Assembly: GCA_902795675.1 (NCBI GenBank)
Contig: CADBLZ010000012.1
Location: 1 to 18,875 of the forward strand
Reading direction: 5' to 3'
Source: an uncultured Erysipelotrichaceae bacterium
GTDB taxonomy: Bacteria > Bacillota_I > Bacilli_A > RF39 > UBA660
Length of the DNA: 18,875 nt
How positions within the stretch are numbered: the stretch's first letter is position 1; each line of letters begins with the position of its first letter. Shown here piece after piece: positions 1 through 7,332 of this stretch. Made by a program: the position numbers and the translations under genes. The notes beneath the pieces are model-generated. The model was not told the origin of the DNA, did not search any database, and saw only the letters and a program-made list of their open reading frames with translations.

Positions 1-1
1 A

Positions 2-1048
2 CAAGTTCAACAACCAGCTCCTGTACAACCGGTTCAAGCAGAAGTTGCTCCAGCTCCTCAACCAGTAGCTCCAGCACCTGCACCTCAACCTGTACAATCT
101 ACTAATATTGTTGGTGCTCCTGCAACTAATCCAGTTAATGTAGAAACTAATGTTAATAATATTACAAATGCTAGTGTTGGTACTGTAAGTGCTCCAGCAG
201 TTACACCAGATTTAAGTGCTTTAGGTCCTCAAATTAATACACCAGCTAGCGTTAGTCCAATTCCAAGTCAACAAGGTGGTATTGGTGATTTAGTTCAACC
301 AACTGATAATACGGCTGCTCCAGTAGCTACTGAACAAGTCAGTGCAAAACCAAGTAAGAAGTTCAGTTTTAGTTTTAATAAAAAGACTTTAGCTGTAATT
401 ATTCCATTATTATTGGTATTTGTTGGTGCTGGTATTTTCTTATTTATTAATAAGAATAAAAATATGGCAGCTCCTGCTAAACAACAACCAGTAGAGGAAG
501 TTGAAGTTAGTAAAAATACTAAAACAGCTTTAGTTAACGGTTTTGAACTACAAGTAGAAGATGGTTGGTCAGTAAGAAACTATCTATCAGGTGTAGTAGT
601 TGTTAATAGCGATGATTCAACAATTATTAGTTTAGATGTAGTAAATGGTGTTCCATTTAGTAAATTAACTAAAGAAAATATTCAAGAATACTTAAACTCA
701 AGTTTTAAATTATCTGATACTAAAGTTTCAGAAACAAAAGTAAATGGTTCTAAAGCTTTTGAAGTAGAAGGTAAAGTAGTAAATGATAGTGATAAGATCA
801 CTCATGTAAGATATTTATTTGTAGGTGGATCTGGTAATTATATTATTACAATCACTGTAGTTTATACTAATGATGAAGCTAAAAAGAACAATTCAACAGA
901 AGTTGAAAACATAATTGAGTCTGTTAATTATGACGCTAGTTCTAAGGCTATAAGTACTGTAGATATGTATGCTGATGTCTTAACATTTAAGAATTATATT
1001 CTTAATTACAGTATTATGAACGACGAAAATAAAGTAGAAACAAATTAA
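2..1048 (+). CDS. Anchored surface protein with Q/P/A-rich region, 5' truncated
   Basis: The frame is open from the window edge, so the gene begins upstream; 348 residues are visible. An internal TTG at 413 lies inside the membrane helix and is not a believable start. Order of parts: a low-complexity segment rich in Gln, Pro and Ala (about residues 1-35), an Asn/Thr/Ser/Pro linker (35-115), a basic patch (KKFSFSFNKK), one hydrophobic helix (about 128-146, IIPLLLVFVGAGIFLFI), then a domain of about 170 residues. That domain opens NGFELQVEDGWSV, which recalls PsbP/DcrB/Mog1-like folds; this is shape recognition only. A long Pro-rich N-terminus ahead of a single helix suggests a cytosolic N-terminus and an extracellular C-terminal domain. 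It ends at a strong hairpin, so it is the last gene of its transcript. Specific function is unknown. Confidence 0.8.
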   Translation, partial: QVQQPAPVQPVQAEVAPAPQPVAPAPAPQPVQSTNIVGAPATNPVNVETNVNNITNASVGTVSAPAVTPDLSALGPQINTPASVSPIPSQQGGIGDLVQPTDNTAAPVATEQVSAKPSKKFSFSFNKKTLAVIIPLLLVFVGAGIFLFINKNKNMAAPAKQQPVEEVEVSKNTKTALVNGFELQVEDGWSVRNYLSGVVVVNSDDSTIISLDVVNGVPFSKLTKENIQEYLNSSFKLSDTKVSETKVNGSKAFEVEGKVVNDSDKITHVRYLFVGGSGNYIITITVVYTNDEAKKNNSTEVENIIESVNYDASSKAISTVDMYADVLTFKNYILNYSIMNDENKVETN

Positions 1049-1054
1049 ATAACG

Positions 1055-1094
1055 AAAATATCGGTAGAAAATGCCGATATTTTTTTATTTTTTT
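1055..1094 (+). terminator. Rho-independent terminator after the first gene
   Basis: AAAATATCGG (1055-1064) pairs with CCGATATTTT (1074-1083) around a 9-nt loop. It is followed by a T-rich tail to 1094 broken by a single A at 1087. It lies 6 nt after the stop and separates the first gene from hup. Confidence 0.9.
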
Positions 1095-1126
1095 GCATAT
1101 TTTAGGGAAAAAAGTGCGATTATATC

Positions 1127-1155
1127 TTGATTTTAGTCTTTGTTTTTGCTATTTT
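1127..1155 (+). promoter_or_regulatory. Promoter of hup
   Basis: TTGATT at 1127-1132 and TATTTT at 1150-1155 are separated by exactly 17 nt, a fair sigma-A-type promoter in the gap between a terminator and hup. The predicted start near 1162 gives a leader of about 45 nt, long for this window. Confidence 0.55.
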
Positions 1156-1162
1156 TAATATG

Positions 1163-1180
1163 TAAGGACGATAATCCTTA
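1163..1180 (+). promoter_or_regulatory. Inverted repeat in the hup leader
   Basis: TAAGGA (1163-1168) and TCCTTA (1175-1180) form a perfect 6-bp inverted repeat around CGATAA, starting at the predicted transcription start and ending 14 nt before the Shine-Dalgarno site. It could be a 5' mRNA-stabilising hairpin or an operator. No T-tract follows, so it is not a terminator. Confidence 0.45.
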
Positions 1181-1207
1181 TGAAAAATACTATGGGAGGT
1201 ATGTTTT

Positions 1208-1480
1208 ATGGGAAAACAAGAATTAGTTGAATTCGTTGCTGCTAAAGCTGGCTTAACTAAAGCTGACGCTGCTAGAGCTGTAGACGCATTCGTAGAAGGA
1301 GTTAGTACTGGTCTTAAAAAAGAAGGCAAAGTTGCATTAGTTGGTTTTGGTACTTTTAGTGCTAAAAAACGTGCTGCTAGAGAAGGTATTAACCCATTAA
1401 CTAAACAATCAATTAAGATTCCTGCTAAGGTTGTTGCTTCATTCAAAGCTGGTAGCAAACTTAAAGATGCTCTTAACTAA
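1208..1480 (+). CDS. hup: HU family nucleoid DNA-binding protein
   Basis: HU dimers bend and compact DNA with little sequence preference and assist replication and recombination. The protein is 90 residues, the standard HU length. Family marks run in order: a helical N-terminus with AGLTKADAARAVDAF (about 14-28), the signature VALVGFGTFSAKKRAAREG (about 42-60), the intercalating-loop proline in INP (61-63), then IKIPAKVVASFKAGSKLKDALN. The usual RKGRNP before the loop reads REGINP, so some arm charge is lost, but the proline is kept. GGGAGG at 1194-1199 sits 8 nt before ATG. The gene is monocistronic, between a promoter and a terminator. Its codons are less AT-biased than those of its neighbours (many GCT, GGT), as expected for a highly expressed gene. 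Confidence 0.97.
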   Translation: MGKQELVEFVAAKAGLTKADAARAVDAFVEGVSTGLKKEGKVALVGFGTFSAKKRAAREGINPLTKQSIKIPAKVVASFKAGSKLKDALN

Positions 1481-1501
1481 TTGTTAGTGTAAAGTGTTTA
1501 T

Positions 1502-1530
1502 AAAAAAAACCATAATTTATGGTTTTTTTT
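1502..1530 (+). terminator. Terminator after hup
   Basis: An A-tract plus CCATA (1502-1514) pairs with TATGG plus a T-tract (1518-1530), giving a 13-bp A/T-closed stem with a 3-nt loop. The symmetric A and T tracts could let it act in either direction, but no minus-strand gene faces it. Confidence 0.85.
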
Positions 1531-1542
1531 ATTTGTATTTAT

Positions 1543-1548
1543 TATACT
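1543..1548 (+). promoter_or_regulatory. Candidate -10 for the OB-like membrane protein gene
   Basis: TATACT at 1543-1548, overlapping an alternative TATTAT at 1540-1545, lies 12 nt after the hup terminator T-tract. No good -35 is visible; the correct distance falls in the terminator stem. A start near 1555 would leave a leader of about 11 nt, beginning at the ribosome binding site. Confidence 0.4.
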
Positions 1549-1565
1549 TATGGTAGGTGAGTAGG

Positions 1566-2660
1566 ATGACTAAGAATAGTAGGAAATTTGACTATCATTA
1601 TTTAATTGGCATTTTAGGAATTGCTTTAATTGGTATTGCTTTTATGTTTAAAGAAGTTAATGTAATTCGTTTATTATTAGTCATTGTGGGGGTTATGTTA
1701 TTAAGTTATCTTACATGCTATATATTAAAGGTTAAGAATTATGTGTTATTTGCTGTGATATATATTGTTATGGCAATGTTACTTGATGGTATAGTTGTTT
1801 ATACTTTTAAGAGAATACCAGTATTCTCATATAATATTATCTCTAATGGTAAGGTAAGAGTTTATAATTCTATTGGTGTTAGAGTATGGCAATGTGATAC
1901 ATCTAATTATGATAATTTAATCGTCGATGCATTCTATGCAGGTGGATATGCGTGTTCTGTTGATGACATTGATTTAGTTGATATTAATTCATTCTTAAAT
2001 TCAATTAAAGAAAACTATAATGATTATAAAAATAGATATGTTAAAGTTAAAGGACGTATTAGTAAGAAGAATGGTCAAACATCAATTGAGATGGCTCCGT
2101 ATAATACTACTAGTTTAACTGTTAATGGATATGTTGAATTTGCTGATAATATAACACTTAATGTTATTATGATGAATCCAGATGCAGCTTTAGATGATTA
2201 CGATGTATATGATGAAATAACAGTTATAGGTGTTATTAAGAAAATGGAAACAGTGAATGGTAATAGTGTTATCTATATGTATGAAAGTAAGGTATATTCT
2301 AGTGTTGATTTATCTAGCTTTGAATTAAATGTTACAACAATTGAAAACTGTGATAAAGAGAAGAATATTATTTTAGAAAATGATCAATATAAGATTTATA
2401 CATATTGTATTGGTGATGCTACTTTATCTTTTGCTGATAAGAATTATGAGTTATCAATGGCTTTATCTAGTAATAAAGTTAAGTTAAGTGATTTAATAAA
2501 AGATAATAAAGGTGTTTTAAGTAACGTTGATGATGATTCTAAGATTTATAGTTTTGATAATTATAGAATCTTGGTATGTGATGAAGTACTAAGTGACGAT
2601 GTTATTATTGGACCAAATACATTAAATTTTGATACTGTATCATGCGATCCATCTAAGTAG
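1566..2660 (+). CDS. Membrane protein with three helices and an exported OB-like domain
   Basis: ATG at 1566 is chosen over GTG at 1557 because AGGTGA (1555-1560) lies 5 nt upstream of it and covers the GTG. The product is 364 residues. Three hydrophobic helices occupy about residues 12-30, 34-52 and 58-79. Next comes a short conserved-looking stretch, VRVYNSIGVRVWQC (about 96-109), then an OB-fold-like region beginning YVKVKGRISKKNG and ending YDEITVIGVIKKMETVNG. A C-terminal region with several cysteines (YTYCIGDATLSF, YRILVCDE, NFDTVSC) follows. The layout resembles families of uncharacterised Firmicutes membrane proteins, but I cannot name one. The cysteines may form disulfides outside the cell, which is inference. 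Part of a run of envelope genes up to 4164. Confidence 0.85.
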   Translation: MTKNSRKFDYHYLIGILGIALIGIAFMFKEVNVIRLLLVIVGVMLLSYLTCYILKVKNYVLFAVIYIVMAMLLDGIVVYTFKRIPVFSYNIISNGKVRVYNSIGVRVWQCDTSNYDNLIVDAFYAGGYACSVDDIDLVDINSFLNSIKENYNDYKNRYVKVKGRISKKNGQTSIEMAPYNTTSLTVNGYVEFADNITLNVIMMNPDAALDDYDVYDEITVIGVIKKMETVNGNSVIYMYESKVYSSVDLSSFELNVTTIENCDKEKNIILENDQYKIYTYCIGDATLSFADKNYELSMALSSNKVKLSDLIKDNKGVLSNVDDDSKIYSFDNYRILVCDEVLSDDVIIGPNTLNFDTVSCDPSK

Positions 2661-2667
2661 TTTTTCC

Positions 2668-2696
2668 TTGTAAATTTGTGCTTATTTTTATATACT
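2668..2696 (+). promoter_or_regulatory. Promoter of the LiaF-like gene
   Basis: TTGTAA (2668-2673) and TATACT (2691-2696) are separated by 17 nt, one of the best sigma-A-type matches in the window. It starts 8 nt after the upstream stop, and the predicted start near 2703 leaves a leader of about 20 nt. Confidence 0.7.
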
Positions 2697-2723
2697 AGAG
2701 TGTATATTGAAAGAAGTGAGATT

Positions 2724-3392
2724 ATGAAGGAAAGAGTATTTAATCTAATTCTTTGCGGTGTAACGTTAATATATTTTGTATTAGCAATTATGTTATATAT
2801 ATTGTTTCCAAAATATAATATATTTTTTGATGGATGGTGGGTATTAATAATATTAATTCCTAGTTTAAGTAATTTAATATTTGCTCATCATAAGTTACAT
2901 AGTTTATATTTCTTATTAGTAAGTATCTTTATATACTTATCTATATATAATGTAATAGATAATAAATTATTCTTATTATTAACTGTTTCAATGGCAGTAA
3001 TACTTCTAATTATTGGTTTTATTATTGATGTTGTTAGAGGACCTAATAAGAAGGATACTAGTAAGAGTGTACCGATCTATACAACTATTATTGGTGTAGG
3101 TGAAGAAATTATTAAGACTGATTTTGATGGTGGTTTTATTAGTACAATATTTGCTAGTAATATAATTGATTTAAGAAAAGCTAAGATAAGTAATAAGAGT
3201 ACTATTGTTACTAAAACAATCTTCGGTTCAACTGAAATATTATTACCAGACAGTTTTGATGTTGAAATGGATAATGTTAATATATTAGGTGAAACGGAAA
3301 ATATTAAGAAGAGTTCTAAAAAGAATAAAAATAAGATTTATATTGAATCTACTAGTATTTTAGGAAGTACTAAGATTAAACAAGGAGAATAA
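2724..3392 (+). CDS. LiaF-like membrane protein (4 TM plus beta-rich tail)
   Basis: ATG 2724 follows AAGAAGTGAG (2711-2720). An in-frame TTG at 2676 lies inside the promoter and is rejected. The 222-residue product has four hydrophobic helices (about 6-27, 38-55, 60-78, 82-104) and a cytosolic beta-rich tail with regular short strands (IPIYTTIIGVGEE-like start near 117, TIFGSTEILLP at 165-175, NILGETE at 186-192, SILGSTKI at 211-218). The repeated FGST/LGST strands match the C-terminal domain of LiaF/YvqF-type proteins (PF09922 class). LiaF restrains the LiaRS cell-envelope stress two-component system in Bacillus. No histidine kinase or response regulator lies nearby, so coupling to such a system is not shown here. 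It is followed after 1 nt by the thioredoxin-fold gene. Confidence 0.7.
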   Translation: MKERVFNLILCGVTLIYFVLAIMLYILFPKYNIFFDGWWVLIILIPSLSNLIFAHHKLHSLYFLLVSIFIYLSIYNVIDNKLFLLLTVSMAVILLIIGFIIDVVRGPNKKDTSKSVPIYTTIIGVGEEIIKTDFDGGFISTIFASNIIDLRKAKISNKSTIVTKTIFGSTEILLPDSFDVEMDNVNILGETENIKKSSKKNKNKIYIESTSILGSTKIKQGE

Positions 3393-3393
3393 T

Positions 3394-4164
3394 ATGAAAA
3401 AGAAAAATGTTAAAGAAGCTAAAGTAAGTAATAAAACTAATACTTTTAAATTAAAAGAAGAACAAACTAAAGGTCTTTTAGCTGTTATTTTAGTTATTGT
3501 TATCATTATTGGTGGTGTTATTGGTTACGAATATAAAGAAGGTAAGATAGGTAAGAAGAGTTATTCTTCAGAATATGTTCCTACTAAAGATGAAAAAGAA
3601 TTTAAAGAATCTTATGAAGAATTAAATGGTAAAGAAGATTATATAGAATTAAAGATTGATAAGAATAACAACGTTAATATTATTGATCTACAAAAAGCTA
3701 GTGATATCATTGACGGTGATACTGGAGTTATATTATTTGGTTATCCTGAAAGTAATGATGCTAGATTAGCAGTTAAATCTCTATTACAAGCTGCATCTAA
3801 TAGTGGTTTAGATAAATTTAATTATGTTAGTTTAAAAGTAGATGGTAATGATATTAGAGATTTATTTGTATTAAATAAAAAGAATAAAGCTGAGGTTAGC
3901 GTTAAAGCTTCTGAAACATATAGTAAAGTATTAATTAGTTTAGCTAATTATTTAAATGACTATGTTTTAGTTACTGATAGTGGTAAAACTGTAAGTACTG
4001 GCGAAAAGAGACTTGAAGATGGGACTGTTGTATTTGTTAAAGATGGTGAAGTTTTAGGTGTTGTTATTCCAGGCGAAAATAGTTATGAAGATTTAGTTAA
4101 TAAAGATACTAATTTAATTATGGAATATAATGGAGAAGCTTGTACTCCTACATCAGGTTGTTAA
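3394..4164 (+). CDS. Anchored thioredoxin-fold protein lacking CxxC
   Basis: AAGGAG (3382-3387) precedes ATG 3394, and the gap to the upstream stop is 1 nt, so it is cotranscribed with the LiaF-like gene. The 256-residue product has a basic N-terminus, one helix (about 27-45), a charged linker and a thioredoxin-like domain: GVILFGYPESNDARLAVKSL (111-130) aligns with the beta strand, active site and helix of thioredoxins, and RLEDGTVVFVKDGEVLGVV (206-224) with the cis-proline strands. The position normally holding CxxC reads SNDA (120-123), and the usual cis-Pro is Gly210. The only two cysteines are Cys250 and Cys256, forming a CX5C at the extreme C-terminus. It is therefore probably not a classical oxidoreductase. 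It could be a binding or sensing domain, or use the tail pair. The fold assignment is inference from motif spacing. Confidence 0.7.
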   Translation: MKKKNVKEAKVSNKTNTFKLKEEQTKGLLAVILVIVIIIGGVIGYEYKEGKIGKKSYSSEYVPTKDEKEFKESYEELNGKEDYIELKIDKNNNVNIIDLQKASDIIDGDTGVILFGYPESNDARLAVKSLLQAASNSGLDKFNYVSLKVDGNDIRDLFVLNKKNKAEVSVKASETYSKVLISLANYLNDYVLVTDSGKTVSTGEKRLEDGTVVFVKDGEVLGVVIPGENSYEDLVNKDTNLIMEYNGEACTPTSGC

Positions 4165-4165
4165 T

Positions 4166-4195
4166 AAAAGATAATAGAAATATTGTCTTTTTTTT
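4166..4195 (+). terminator. Terminator before dnaB
   Basis: AAAAGATAATA (4166-4176) pairs with TATTGTCTTTT (4181-4191), including one G-U pair, closed by a GAAA tetraloop (4177-4180), with a T-tract to 4195. It begins 2 nt after the stop codon. Confidence 0.9.
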
Positions 4196-4210
4196 ATTGC
4201 TATTTTTTTA

Positions 4211-4216
4211 TATAAT
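4211..4216 (+). promoter_or_regulatory. -10 box for the dnaB operon
   Basis: A consensus TATAAT lies 15 nt after the terminator T-tract. The -35 position (4188-4193) is pure T, so the terminator tail overlaps the promoter. The predicted start near 4223 leaves a leader of about 19 nt. Confidence 0.5.
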
Positions 4217-4241
4217 AGAAGTTGTTAAGAAGGTGACTAAG

Positions 4242-5528
4242 ATGAATGATATAACTCTACTACCAGCAGATAATTATATGGTTCTTGTTAAATCAATTAT
4301 TACTGATTTTGATAAGAATAACTTAGTATCTTTATATGAACCAATTATTGGTCCAATAGCTACATCTCTTTATATGGCATTACTTCGTGATGCTAAGTAT
4401 TTAGAGATGATAAGTGATACTTATACACATCATCATTTAGTTACAAGACTTAAAGTAGAATTAAGTGATATTAAGAAAGCTAGAGAAAGCTTAGAAGCAG
4501 TGGGTTTAATTCAAACTTTTTATAAGAAAGGTGAAACAACAAATGAATATGTTTATGAGATTTATTCACCATTAAGTCCACGAGAATTTTTTAATTCACC
4601 AATCTTTAATATTACTTTATATAATAACTTAGGTAAGAGTGAATATGAAAGAATTAAAAAAGAATATGAAATACCTAAGATTGATATGAAAGAGTATTCT
4701 AATATATCAAAGAAGTTAAATGTGATATATAAGAGTGATCCTAATATTGAAACGTTTGAAACAAGAGAAAGAAGAAATGGAAGTCCTTCTCTAGATGAAT
4801 TAGTTGATTTTGATATGTTAACTAATGCAATGCCTAACTATATTGTTAATGATAATCTATTTAACAAGAAAGTTAAGAAACTTATAAATGAATTAGCATT
4901 CATTTATAACTTTGATACTAACCGTATGATTGATATTGTTAGAGATACAATAACAGATAAAGGTATTGTAGATAAGGAAGCATTAAGAAAGAATGCTAGA
5001 AAGTATTATGAATATAATAATAACTTTAATCTACCTAGTTTAGTTTATAAAACACAACCAGAATATTTAAAAGAATCTTTAGGTGATAAAAGCCCAATTT
5101 CACAAATTATTTATATGTTTGAGAATACTTCACCAATTGATTATTTAACAATTAAAAATAAGGGTGTTAAACCAACTAGTAGAGATATAAAGATTATTGA
5201 ATCATTAGCAATGGATTTAAACCTTAAACCGGCTGTTATTAATGTTTTAATTGATTATGTTTTAAGAAAGAATAATAATAAGTTAAATAAGGATTATATA
5301 GAATCAATTGCATCTCAATGGCAAAGACTTGGTATTGAGACAGCTAAGGAAGCTATGGAACAAGCACGAAAGGAAAATAGTAAGAAAGTTAAAACAAGTA
5401 GTGCTCAACCAGTTAGAAAGAAAGTAGAACAAATCGAACCATCTTGGTTTAATAAAGATATTAAAAAAGAAGAAATGAGTGCTGAAGAGTTAAAAGAACT
5501 TGAAGAAGCATTTAAAGAATTTAGGTGA
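4242..5528 (+). CDS. dnaB: DnaB-type replication initiation / helicase-loading protein
   Basis: In Bacillus, this DnaB (not the E. coli helicase) acts with DnaD and DnaI to load the replicative helicase at oriC and at stalled forks, and associates with the membrane. ATG 4242 follows AAGGTGA (4230-4236) by 5 nt. An in-frame TTG at 4140 lies inside the previous gene and before the terminator, so it is rejected. The 428-residue product has a winged-helix-like N-terminus (LLPADNYMVLVKSIITDFDK, SLYEPIIGPIATSLYMALL), a middle region, and a C-terminal DnaD-like domain whose diagnostic YxxxIxxxW reads YIESIASQW at about 352-360, followed by RLGIETAKEA. The tail is Lys/Glu-rich. The next gene is dnaI, 5 nt away, which supports the call strongly. 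Confidence 0.9.
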   Translation: MNDITLLPADNYMVLVKSIITDFDKNNLVSLYEPIIGPIATSLYMALLRDAKYLEMISDTYTHHHLVTRLKVELSDIKKARESLEAVGLIQTFYKKGETTNEYVYEIYSPLSPREFFNSPIFNITLYNNLGKSEYERIKKEYEIPKIDMKEYSNISKKLNVIYKSDPNIETFETRERRNGSPSLDELVDFDMLTNAMPNYIVNDNLFNKKVKKLINELAFIYNFDTNRMIDIVRDTITDKGIVDKEALRKNARKYYEYNNNFNLPSLVYKTQPEYLKESLGDKSPISQIIYMFENTSPIDYLTIKNKGVKPTSRDIKIIESLAMDLNLKPAVINVLIDYVLRKNNNKLNKDYIESIASQWQRLGIETAKEAMEQARKENSKKVKTSSAQPVRKKVEQIEPSWFNKDIKKEEMSAEELKELEEAFKEFR

Positions 5529-5533
5529 TTATA

Positions 5534-6397
5534 ATGAATTTAAAATATGATAAACAAAAATTAATTGATGAATATAATAATTCATTAAAAGATCCAGAAT
5601 TTAAGAAATTAGTAGCTCGTATTAAACCAGATAAAGAGAAGGTTATATTATTTACTAGTAAGTTAAAGGAAACATGTAAGGAATTACATAACTGTGAAAA
5701 ATGTAAAGGTTTAATGGAATGTAAGAATGATGTTGAAGGATATGTAATGTATCCTGATAGTGATTTGAACTTTGCATACTTACCATGTAAATATGAAAAG
5801 GAATTCTTTAAGAAAAAGAATAGTAAGATTACAAGAGATAAAGAATTAGAAAATGCTAAAATGGCTGATATTGATTTAACTGATAAGAATCGTTTGAAAG
5901 CTATTAAATGGATTAAAGATTTCTATAAGAACTATGATATTAGTAAGAAGATGAAAGGTCTTTATTTACATGGTTCTTATGGTACAGGTAAAACATATTT
6001 AATATGTGCTTTATTTAATGAATTAAAAAATCTTAAAGTAAATAGTTTATATGTTTATTATCCAGAAATCTTAAGTAAGATTAAGAGTGATTTTGATTCA
6101 ATGGATCAAATAATGAATAGTTTAAAAGAGATGGATGTAGTGTTAATAGATGATATTGGTGCTGAAAAGAATACTGAATGGTCAAGAGATGAAATCTTAG
6201 GTACAGTGCTAGAATATCGTATGCGTAATTACTTACCAACTTTCTTTACTTCCAATCTAACAATGAAAGAGTTAGAAGATCATTTTAGATTAAGTAACTA
6301 TAGTGATGATGAAGTTAAAGTAAGAAGAATTATGGAAAGAATTAGAACACTTACAGATGACATTGAAATGAACTCTGAAAATAGGAGGGACAGTTAA
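5534..6397 (+). CDS. dnaI: Primosomal protein DnaI, AAA+ helicase loader
   Basis: DnaI is the ATP-dependent loader that places the replicative helicase onto DNA with DnaB. ATG 5534 is preferred over GTG 5525 because AGGTGA (5523-5528) would overlap the GTG but is 5 nt from the ATG. The product is 287 residues. The N-terminal part holds Cys54, Cys57, Cys63 and Cys85, consistent with the zinc-binding N-terminal domain of Bacillus DnaI. The AAA+ core has Walker A GSYGTGKT (147-154), Walker B VVLIDD (202-207), the sensor-1 FTSN (238-241) and a conserved RxRT near 269-272. The length is slightly below the roughly 310 residues of Bacillus DnaI. Its stop codon overlaps the fmt ATG by 1 nt, so translation of fmt is probably coupled. 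Confidence 0.93.
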   Translation: MNLKYDKQKLIDEYNNSLKDPEFKKLVARIKPDKEKVILFTSKLKETCKELHNCEKCKGLMECKNDVEGYVMYPDSDLNFAYLPCKYEKEFFKKKNSKITRDKELENAKMADIDLTDKNRLKAIKWIKDFYKNYDISKKMKGLYLHGSYGTGKTYLICALFNELKNLKVNSLYVYYPEILSKIKSDFDSMDQIMNSLKEMDVVLIDDIGAEKNTEWSRDEILGTVLEYRMRNYLPTFFTSNLTMKELEDHFRLSNYSDDEVKVRRIMERIRTLTDDIEMNSENRRDS

Positions 6398-7332
6398 TGA
6401 AAGACTTACGTGTTATATTTATGGGAACACCAGATTTTGCTGTTCCTGTTCTTAATATGTTAATTGATAATACAAATGTTATTATGGTTGTTACACAACC
6501 AGATAAAGAAGTTGGTAGAAATCATGAAGTAAGATTCTCACCAATTAAAGAAAGAGCATTAAAAAGTAACATACCTGTATTCCAACCAATTAAATTAAGA
6601 GAAGATTATGAAGAAATAATTAAGATGAATGCAGATATTATTGTTACTTGTGCTTTTGGTCAAATAGTACCAGAAGTAATACTAAGTCAACCAAGACTTG
6701 GTTGCATTAATGTACATGCATCTTTATTACCATATTTAAGAGGTGGAGCTCCTATACATCATGCTTTAATAGATGGTTATGATAAGACAGGTATTACAAT
6801 CATGTATATGGATAAAGGTCTAGATACAGGGGATATTATTAGTCAAGAAGAGTTACCAATTTTAGATAGTGATAATGTAGGAACATTACATGATAAATTA
6901 AGTGATATGGGTGCTAGTTTATTAAAAGAAACATTACCAAGTATTGTTTCAGGAACTAATAATAGAATTAAACAAGATGACTCTCTTTCAACATTTGCTC
7001 ATAATATATCAAGAGAAGAAGAACATCTTGATTTTAATAGAAGTGCAAGAGAAGTATTTAATCACATTAGAGGATTAAATCCATTCCCTACAAGTTATGC
7101 CATTATTAATAATGAAGAAGTTAAAGTACTAGAAGCTTATATTGGTGAAAATAGTTCTACTTTAAGTCCAGGAACTATTTGTGATATTAAGAAGGATGCT
7201 TTAGGTGTTAGTACTAAAGATAAAGTTATTTATATTACGAAAGTTAAACCATTTGGTAAGAGAGCGATGGATGCTCGTGACTATATTAATGGTTTAAATA
7301 AAGAAGAGGTTATTAATACAATTGTTGTATGA
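6397..7332 (+). CDS. fmt: Methionyl-tRNA formyltransferase
   Basis: Fmt transfers a formyl group from 10-formyl-tetrahydrofolate to Met-tRNAi for translation initiation. At 311 residues it has the normal length. The N-terminus VIFMGTPDFAVPVL (6-19) is the family start. The formyl-transfer site is intact: NVHASLLPYLRGGAPIHHAL (105-124) carries Asn105 and His107, and LDTGDI (142-147) carries Asp143. The C-terminal tRNA-binding domain includes HIRGLNPFPTSYAI and a basic end. AGGAGGGA (6383-6390) precedes the ATG, which shares one base with the dnaI stop. The usual partner def (deformylase) is not in the window; here fmt lies downstream of replication genes, an arrangement discussed in the findings. 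Confidence 0.97.
   Translation: MKDLRVIFMGTPDFAVPVLNMLIDNTNVIMVVTQPDKEVGRNHEVRFSPIKERALKSNIPVFQPIKLREDYEEIIKMNADIIVTCAFGQIVPEVILSQPRLGCINVHASLLPYLRGGAPIHHALIDGYDKTGITIMYMDKGLDTGDIISQEELPILDSDNVGTLHDKLSDMGASLLKETLPSIVSGTNNRIKQDDSLSTFAHNISREEEHLDFNRSAREVFNHIRGLNPFPTSYAIINNEEVKVLEAYIGENSSTLSPGTICDIKKDALGVSTKDKVIYITKVKPFGKRAMDARDYINGLNKEEVINTIVV

Noticed and set aside
3..120. Q/P/A repeats as a DNA tandem repeat or CRISPR-like array
   Set aside because: The repeats are irregular at the DNA level and stay in one reading frame; they are low-complexity protein sequence.
413..415. TTG as the start of the first gene
   Set aside because: It lies in the middle of a membrane helix, and the same frame is open and protein-like back to the window edge.
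1120..1458. Minus-strand open frame opposite hup
   Set aside because: It is the antisense shadow of the clear HU gene, covers the hup promoter, lacks a ribosome binding site and has an implausible composition.
2676..2723. N-terminal extension of the LiaF-like gene from TTG 2676
   Set aside because: The extension overlaps the TTGTAA/TATACT promoter, whereas ATG 2724 has a good ribosome binding site.
4140..4241. N-terminal extension of dnaB from TTG 4140
   Set aside because: It would run through the previous gene's end, its terminator and the dnaB -10 box. The strong ribosome binding site serves ATG 4242.
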